Notes under the pieces: model-generated
Told to the model about the DNA's origin: nothing
Database searches by the model: none
The model's input: only the letters and a program-made list of their open reading frames with translations
Shown: positions 57,913-64,000 of the stretch, in pieces
How positions within the stretch are numbered: position 1 is the first letter of the stretch
How the letters are laid out: each line of letters opens with the position of its first letter
Source of the DNA: Ricinus communis
Taxonomy: Eukaryota > Streptophyta > Magnoliopsida > Malpighiales > Euphorbiaceae
Assembly (NCBI RefSeq): GCF_019578655.1
Contig: NC_063265.1
Location: 11,380,501 to 11,444,500 of the forward strand
DNA length: 64,000 nt
Reading direction: 5' to 3'
Made by a program: the position numbers and the translations under genes

Positions 57913-59203
57913 AAGGTGCAGAGTATAGTTGTCTTGGTTTTGGTTCTGGGTACTGCTGATGCAAGAGTAAGGCTGCCCTGGCTGTTGTATGCTCCTTTTT
58001 GTTATTTCTGATTCATGCCACAAATTTATCAAGAGGTTAGCTTTTCATCATGCTGTTGATAGTTGTAAGTAGAAGGGAGATTTGATGATCTTGAAGATTT
58101 TTATTAGGGTAGATAATCTGTTTGCGGACATATTCGGAGAGACTGTTAGTTCTGTGAAAAAAGAAGTATTACGCGGAACTTCTATCTTGAGGATTCACTG
58201 ATTGCATAGGCGCGGGGAACTTTCCCCTATTATGTAATGGCTAATTTAAATTTCAAACATATTTGTGGAACAGATAAATTCTTTCTTGGATTCATTTCTT
58301 GTTTCTTGATCACTGCTTGAAACTGTGATGTGAAATGCAACAATTTAACGCATGAAAAACCAATTGATTAGTTGTGTTTGATTTTATGTTTCCTCTTTAG
58401 AATTTCGATCTGTAACAACAATTTGGCATGCTTGTTTAGAACCAATCTAATATTGCTATCAAAGACATTATTCTGCCTGCCTGTGCACACGTAAGTACGT
58501 TCTAGTAATAGCATGGCACTTTTCTGTACAAGTTAAATGTTGCCTTAAATCAGAAGTAAAATGGGGGAGGATTTGATTCTTGGTCTGAATTGAGCAGAGG
58601 AGGCTTTGGCTAAAATGGAACAGAGCTGCACATGGCAAATGCTTACTACTGAAGCATGGTCCGAATCTAGTTGAAACCCAAATAATTTTCAAGCTTCTGG
58701 GTTTGAGGATTGGCGTTTTGTCTGATAAGAATTGGTGCTTTACTCATTTATGCAGAAGGATCTACACATGGCAGATAGTGGGAGCTGTTAAGAGATGCAT
58801 TGCACATAATGCGATAGAAAATAAAAACCATAAATATGAAAAATGAAACTATCAGTAAACAGATCAAAGACAGAAGTACATTTTAAATACTTTGTCAATG
58901 GGTTCTGAACAAATTTATAAATAAAATCAGTACTACAATGATCACGTTAATGAGTAATTAACAATTCCCTTCAACCTAAACTGCAGAACCCATGTGATGA
59001 CAGGGATCTAATACAGAACAAAAAAAAAAAATTAACAGATCCCACCAAACCTAAGCAAACCAACAGTATGACAATATATGACATAGAATCTAAAAGAAGT
59101 CACTCCAGAAAGCCTCTTCCAGATCAAAAGTATAATAATTTCACACAGATCTACCAGCATTAGACAACTAAAAGAGTCACCAAAATGGAAGTTCTGTTTC
59201 CAC
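57913..59203. other. convergent 3' space between methyltransferase and kinesin genes
   Basis: Holds the two 3' UTRs. No coding region, RNA gene or clear repeat is seen; one short frame at 58468 is not supported. Confidence 0.6.
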
Positions 59204-62200
59204 TTAGATTAGATCAGACATTCGTCTTCTATGGCGACAAAGTGTAATTCTCAAGTTTGGATCTGATGAAGTAACCATCTTGCTCCGAGGCAATGTCGCT
59301 GTCCTCAAATCTGTGTCATTGCATTTGAGACTTTGGGTGGCAATAGTTTTTGCCTCAGCATACCGTGATTTTTTTTTTGAATCCCGTAGAAGTGTTTTGA
59401 GACGCAAATCTGAATAACTGAGGGACTGAGAAGCCAAGAACTGGACTGAACTTCTTGAACCTGACCTGAAACTTCCTGCTTTTCTGACAATCTCCTTCTC
59501 GGCAACACTTTGCCTTTGACGACTAGCTACGGTAGAAGTCATGAATCTTGGGAGAGAAGTAATCAAGCTTCTCTTAGTTCTGGTTTCAGTAATTGAAGGA
59601 GTTTCAGTGACTTGCAAATGATCTTCTGCAAGACTTCTAGGTGACTCTTCTTTGTCAGGGAGTTGGTATGTGGTTACAAGAAGTTTCTTGTTTTCAATTA
59701 AAAGGAACTTTGCCGTTTGTATTTGATTCCTGATCTTCTGGCATCCTTCTTCAGCTTCTCTCATGTCTTCTTCAAGCTCTGAGATTCTTTTCCGCCTTTG
59801 CTTGATTAGGTCCTGTTGGAGGCGCATATACAACAGATGGTTATAAACCCTTTCCTTTTGAGCTTTTGAGAATAAACTATGAGAAATTACCGCTGGCAGT
59901 TCTCCATTGGTTTCAATTGCTCTTGCTCTATTTGCAAAGCTTAAAGAACAAATTGTCTCTCCAACGTCTTCCACACAAGGGCTTACATGCACAAGCATTA
60001 TAACCTTTGAACTGTCACCTGAAGCAAATGGATTTAAAAATGTTAGGATTTTGAAGCTACCAGGAGATTGTAATATTGAGCTTCTGTAAATTAGTAAGCA
60101 GTCAAAACCATGCATATGTCCTTTCAAAAAAAAAAAAGAAAAACCATGCATATGCATGGAACTCGATAATAGTCAATTTGTCACTGCTAGAAATTTCAAG
60201 TTCCCACCCCTCCAACAATGATTCTGTCATCTACTCTAAACTGCAATATGAATGAACTACAACAATTTACTTTTTTTGTGGCCTCCAGAACATGGTAATT
60301 CCTTAGAATTAAATTAGAGAAGAGCAGGGCCTTGCCTAAGGAATCTTTCAGGATTTGAGTTAGCTTGCTATTTCTGCAAACAAAGAAGTGAAATTTAAAA
60401 TCAGAATTAAAAAATTTAAATAAAAAAAAGTTTATCCTAAAAGGAAGAGACCATGCATTAAAGGAAGAGTAAGACCAACTAAGAACTTACCTGTAAGGCA
60501 CATGACCTCTCTTCTTTCTGAGAGCAGCAATAACATCTCCTAAAGCAGAAAGGGAGAGATTTATGGCCCTTCCTTCATCAAGTGTCTGCCCTGTAGCCCC
60601 TGTTTTTAACAAGCGTTCACTACCTCCAAGATCCACCATCCACAGTTTGCTTACTTTGGCTTTAGCTTTCAAATCATCTCCATGTCGAGAAATGTTGATC
60701 CTCATTAAGCTAGATATATAGAACTAAACAGATAAAGTAATTGTCAAACCAAACTAATCAACAAAGAAGTTCAACAGATTAAGAAAGACCATGAACCCAC
60801 CAGTGCGACCTGCTTGATGTCTCATTCACATTAGTCCATGAAGTTGATCTAGCTCGTCGACCCTTGCTGTACCACCATTTTGCTTTTGCTAAATCTGGAA
60901 TTTTGACCTCTGTTAATCCCTCAATTTCCACCAATCCCTTCGGATCTGTTTGTATGTTAAGATTGCTGTGATAAAGTTACGCAGACCAATTAACCAACGT
61001 ATATTTCAAGGGCCTCCAGTTAACTTCTGATTAATGATTCATTAACAGCATGAAGAGAATTATAATTACCATCTTGCTGCTGCCTCATACGATTTATATG
61101 CAACTTTTGGAGCTAGTAGATCTCTCAGATTTCCCATGTAAACTTCCAACATGCTCATGGAAAATGTTACAGAATAAGAGGTGTCCAAAGAAGCTTGATG
61201 ATAAAGCTCTTCAAGAGCCCTAGGGATGATCCCCGGCTGGTCATTTGTGCCATCCTATATAAAGATTCTAATGCTCAATCTAATGGTTCAAAGAAGAAAA
61301 ACAAAAAAGAGTATACTGCAAGAATGACGATTTTCAAAGCTGTCACTAACCATTGTAAATGTCTTGCCAGTGCCAGTTTGACCATAAGCGAATATACATA
61401 CATTGTACCCATCAAGTGCAGATCTAAGGATTGGCTCAACATCAGTAAAAACATCCTCTGCGTAGTTTTCAAGCAGAATATTACCCACTATAACTGCAAC
61501 CGAGAAAGCATATAAATGAACCCCAAAGAAAATGTGAAATTAGATACCAACCTTGAGTAGCTGCTTGATTGAAAACTTTATCAAATCTGAATGCTTTCAT
61601 ACTTCCTAAATATTTGATTACAACCTTTTCTGACTCAATTAACACGGGTTCATGAATTCTTCTCCACTCTGTCAGTAGAAATGGTCTAATTCGGCAAAAT
61701 ACTCTAATACAGCCTGAAAAGTAAAACTTTGAATGAGAAAATGAAAAATAAAAATCCCATGTTTTAGCCAAACAATAAATAACAACCTTTAATATCTAAT
61801 ATCTTATTCAATGCTTCTTTACGCTTCTTGGTCAATGACCTCTCCTTCTGTTTCAACTGAGCAATTTCTCCTACAAGATCAATTAAACAAAAGAAACTTG
61901 TATCATCAAAGGCCCTTCAATACTTGTACTAAGAAGATCATTATATTTTCCAGTAACTGGTTTCTGAAACTATAATTTGCATTTACCAATTCTGACTTGT
62001 AATTTTACCTTCCAAGTGAGAGAAACGTGCTAAAATCAAAAAAAATGATCTCAATTGGCTCAGATTAATAGCATAACCAATACTTGAAAAACTTACCTTC
62101 TAGATTTGATATGGATTGCATAAGCGAATTCTTTTCTTGCTCAGGAACTATATTTACATCAGTGTAAATGGTGGGTGGTGGCTGTAAATTCAACAATTCA

Positions 62201-62322
62201 GATTCCATTACCATCCTATCAACGCAATCCAGGTTTGATCTCATAGGGAATGATTTCAAGGACTCATTTACATTGTCTAGAGAAAATGAGATCTGCACTT
62301 CATTTTCAGTGGAAATGAACAT
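59204..62322 (-). CDS. KIN-14 family kinesin (minus-end-directed type)
   Basis: Exons on the minus strand: 62097-62322, optional 62009-62029, 61787-61870, 61552-61713, 61351-61457, 61070-61254, 60801-60965, 60491-60709, 60336-60373 and 59204-60018; 666 residues, or 673 with the 21-nt exon. Order: a short N-terminal region and coiled neck (about 75-100), then a motor starting [11 protein letters not shown]-loop G-Q-T-G-T-G-K-T, switch I N-E-T-S-S-R-S-H, switch II D-L-G-G-S-E-R, and N-S-K-L-T-Q-I-L. About 240 residues follow the motor: a coiled coil, then a basic Ser/Arg-rich tail. A neck before the motor is the KIN-14 hallmark. The start at 62322 comes 18 nt after an acceptor CAG, so a 5' UTR intron is likely. 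The intron after 60336 uses a GC donor. Members move on microtubules in spindle, phragmoplast or organelle transport; the cargo is unknown. Confidence 0.9.
62009..62029 (-). other. candidate 21-nt in-frame micro-exon of the kinesin gene
   Basis: Between exons 1 and 2 the minus strand reads T-run-GATTTTAG, then 21 nt, then GTAAAA. Inclusion keeps frame (phase 1 on both sides) and would add A-R-F-S-H-L-E in front of G-E-I-A-Q-L in the neck coiled coil. Both splice borders look good, but inclusion cannot be proved from DNA. Confidence 0.45.
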
Positions 62323-63300
62323 ATCTAAAACTAATGGAAACTGAAAAAAGCACAACCCTTTTCCATAAACAGAAATATTTTGCACAAAAAGTTCACAATC
62401 CTTGGAACTTTGCTTAGAAAACACCCAACAGAAAACAAAATCGAATAAAGCTGTATATGCTATATTCTGTCAAATGAAGAAAGAATGAGAAACAACTGAG
62501 ACCATACGGAATGTTTTGTTACTTAATAGATAATAAAACCAAAAAGACTTGCTATTTCAAGAAATTTAAAAACTGACAGAACACCAGGACGTAGATGAAT
62601 TATAACCCAAAAGAAAAAAAAATATCAAGAGTGAAGTGTAAATGAAGATGAATCACATGCAATCAGGAGTACCCAAAAAGAAAAAACTTTTTCCGAGAAC
62701 TGAACTGGTAGACATCAAAAAAAAAAAATAATACAAGAAGAATAGCAGAACCCAAGATCAGGTCACTCAGTCGAGTAAAAAAGACACCAACTTTAACTTG
62801 CTCAACTAATTCAAACAAAGAAACCCAAGAAATAAGAAAACCCTAGGAGTTGAAACAAGAAAACAAGACAGGAAGTCAAAAGTTGAGCTCAAGTTTTCAA
62901 TGATTGAACACTCTTTTTAAATCTGATTAGGAGGTGAAATGAAAGTCCTTTACATCAGTACAGAGTGTTTTATTAAGTTGACAATGGCCAATAAGAAATG
63001 AAAAATAATGCACGTAACAGTGAAAGATGCTTATTCTGTATTAGTAAAGGTTGGTCCAGATCTACAAAAATGAACGTCTTAAAAAATAAAAAATAAAAAG
63101 TAAATTTCTTCTTTATCTTTTTTCAAAGAGGAGCGTATGGAGCGGAGGAGAAGAGGCAAAGGCAAGAATCAAAGTGGAGCTCTGACGCTTTTCTTAAGCT
63201 GACATGGAGGGGTCTCTGTTGGTTATGTTTTCAAGTCCAAAATGATGTGGTTGTACAATTTTTTAAATATTATGGATTCAGGGATCGTAATTGATGTGAT
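62323..63300. promoter_or_regulatory. kinesin 5' leader, probable 5' UTR intron and promoter
   Basis: An acceptor (TTTTTTCAG on the minus strand, at 62341-62343) precedes the start-codon exon, so a non-coding first exon must lie further right. The transcription start is not identifiable by eye. Confidence 0.45.
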
Positions 63301-63925
63301 TGTAATTGTATAGTACCTACCACTTTCAGAAAAAAAAAAAAATCAATTGTAACTGCACAGTAACCAAACCCACCGTGAATTCTGGAAAAGCCATTGTTTA
63401 TTTTGTTCTAATTTCTATGGTCATTCTAAGTTTTATTTTGTTCTAAATTGGTTGTCTAATTTTAATAATTGATAGTCTGTAATTTATAAAAATATTATTT
63501 TTAATAGTTTATCTAAAATATTTGATTAATTAATTCTATATTAGTTTTATAGAATCTAAAATATTTAATAAGTTATCCTTTTTTTCATTTTCATACATAT
63601 TCAGATATTTGACTAAATCAACTAAACTTTTAAAAAATTATATTTTAGAATTAGATGAATCTATTAAAGTATCATTTTTGTCACTAAGACTGAATTATTT
63701 ATTTTAATCTCTCATTTTGAGAAAATAAATAATAAATAATTTTTAATACAATTTAATGAAAAAGATATATTTTTTCTCTTGAGAGAAACTTAGTAACAAA
63801 TACTAATGTTGGATAAGCCGTACAAATAATTCAATTTAATAATAACAAGAAGAAGACTAAAATTAATAAAATAATAATAATGTAGCATATCGCCTATATC
63901 GATAATCGATGGTATTATAAAAATA

Positions 63926-63969
<44 letters not shown>

Positions 63970-64000
63970 AAAGGAAATACTAGAAAAATGAAAACTTGTC
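63301..64000. other. AT-rich intergenic end of window
   Basis: No gene is seen. It ends with a (TA)n microsatellite of about 39 bp at 63929-63967. Confidence 0.7.

Noticed and set aside
1..64000. CRISPR arrays, bacterial operons, prophage or tRNA genes
   Set aside because: No regularly spaced repeats, no prokaryotic gene layout, no tRNA cloverleaf recognised by eye; the window is plant nuclear DNA.

Overview
The window is nuclear DNA of a flowering plant, almost certainly a eudicot. The evidence is AT-rich intergenic DNA, short GT-AG introns, plant-only families (EDR1 Raf-like kinase, SDE3 helicase, D-34 LEA protein, KIN-14 kinesin, defensin-like peptides) and a plant-type Pol II U2 snRNA promoter. 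The general look of the proteins suggests a rosid, perhaps Malpighiales/Euphorbiaceae, but I cannot prove the species.

Layout. 1-5.5 kb: three small secreted Cys-rich (thionin-like) peptide genes on the minus strand; two are recent tandem copies, and a foldback repeat lies between genes. 5.8-26.7 kb (+): a 44-exon MON2 homologue (endosome/Golgi trafficking) whose introns hold an intact 331-bp TRIM retroelement with target-site duplication, a foldback MITE and a LINE fragment. 27.7-28.7 kb (-): a three-exon seed-maturation LEA D-34 gene with a compact ABRE/RY promoter. 29.7-31.9 kb (+): TSR2, a ribosome-biogenesis factor. 32.6-34.3 kb (+): an intronless glyoxal/galactose-oxidase-like gene. 36.6-45.4 kb (+): EDR1-type MAPKKK, 13 exons, with a LINE remnant and a hAT-like element in introns. 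46.6-49.8 kb (-): SDE3/MOV10-type RNA helicase. 51.46-51.65 kb (-): a complete U2 snRNA gene with USE and TATA. 51.9-52.5 kb (-): an 8-Cys defensin-like gene. 53.5-55.3 kb (-): an organelle-targeted SEC-C motif protein, divergent from a membrane-anchored methyltransferase at 56.5-57.9 kb (+). 59.2-62.3 kb (-): a KIN-14 kinesin.

The genes do not form one pathway. Several concern defence or RNA silencing (Cys-rich peptides, EDR1, SDE3, defensin-like), but I see no shared regulation. MON2-LEA-TSR2 appears to be a conserved micro-syntenic block.

The most striking global observation is five single-base losses, four of them in short homopolymers, that break otherwise well-conserved exons (three in MON2, one in TSR2, one in EDR1). 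Surrounding exons, splice sites and reading frames are intact, so I read these mainly as consensus (indel) errors in the assembly rather than five independent gene deaths. An annotation pipeline would break these genes there. I found no convincing new multi-gene system. The best biological leads are the tandem thionin-like cluster with divergent C-terminal tails, the intact TRIM, two GC-AG introns, a candidate 21-nt micro-exon in the kinesin, and an SDE3 that seems to lack the AGO-binding GW tail.
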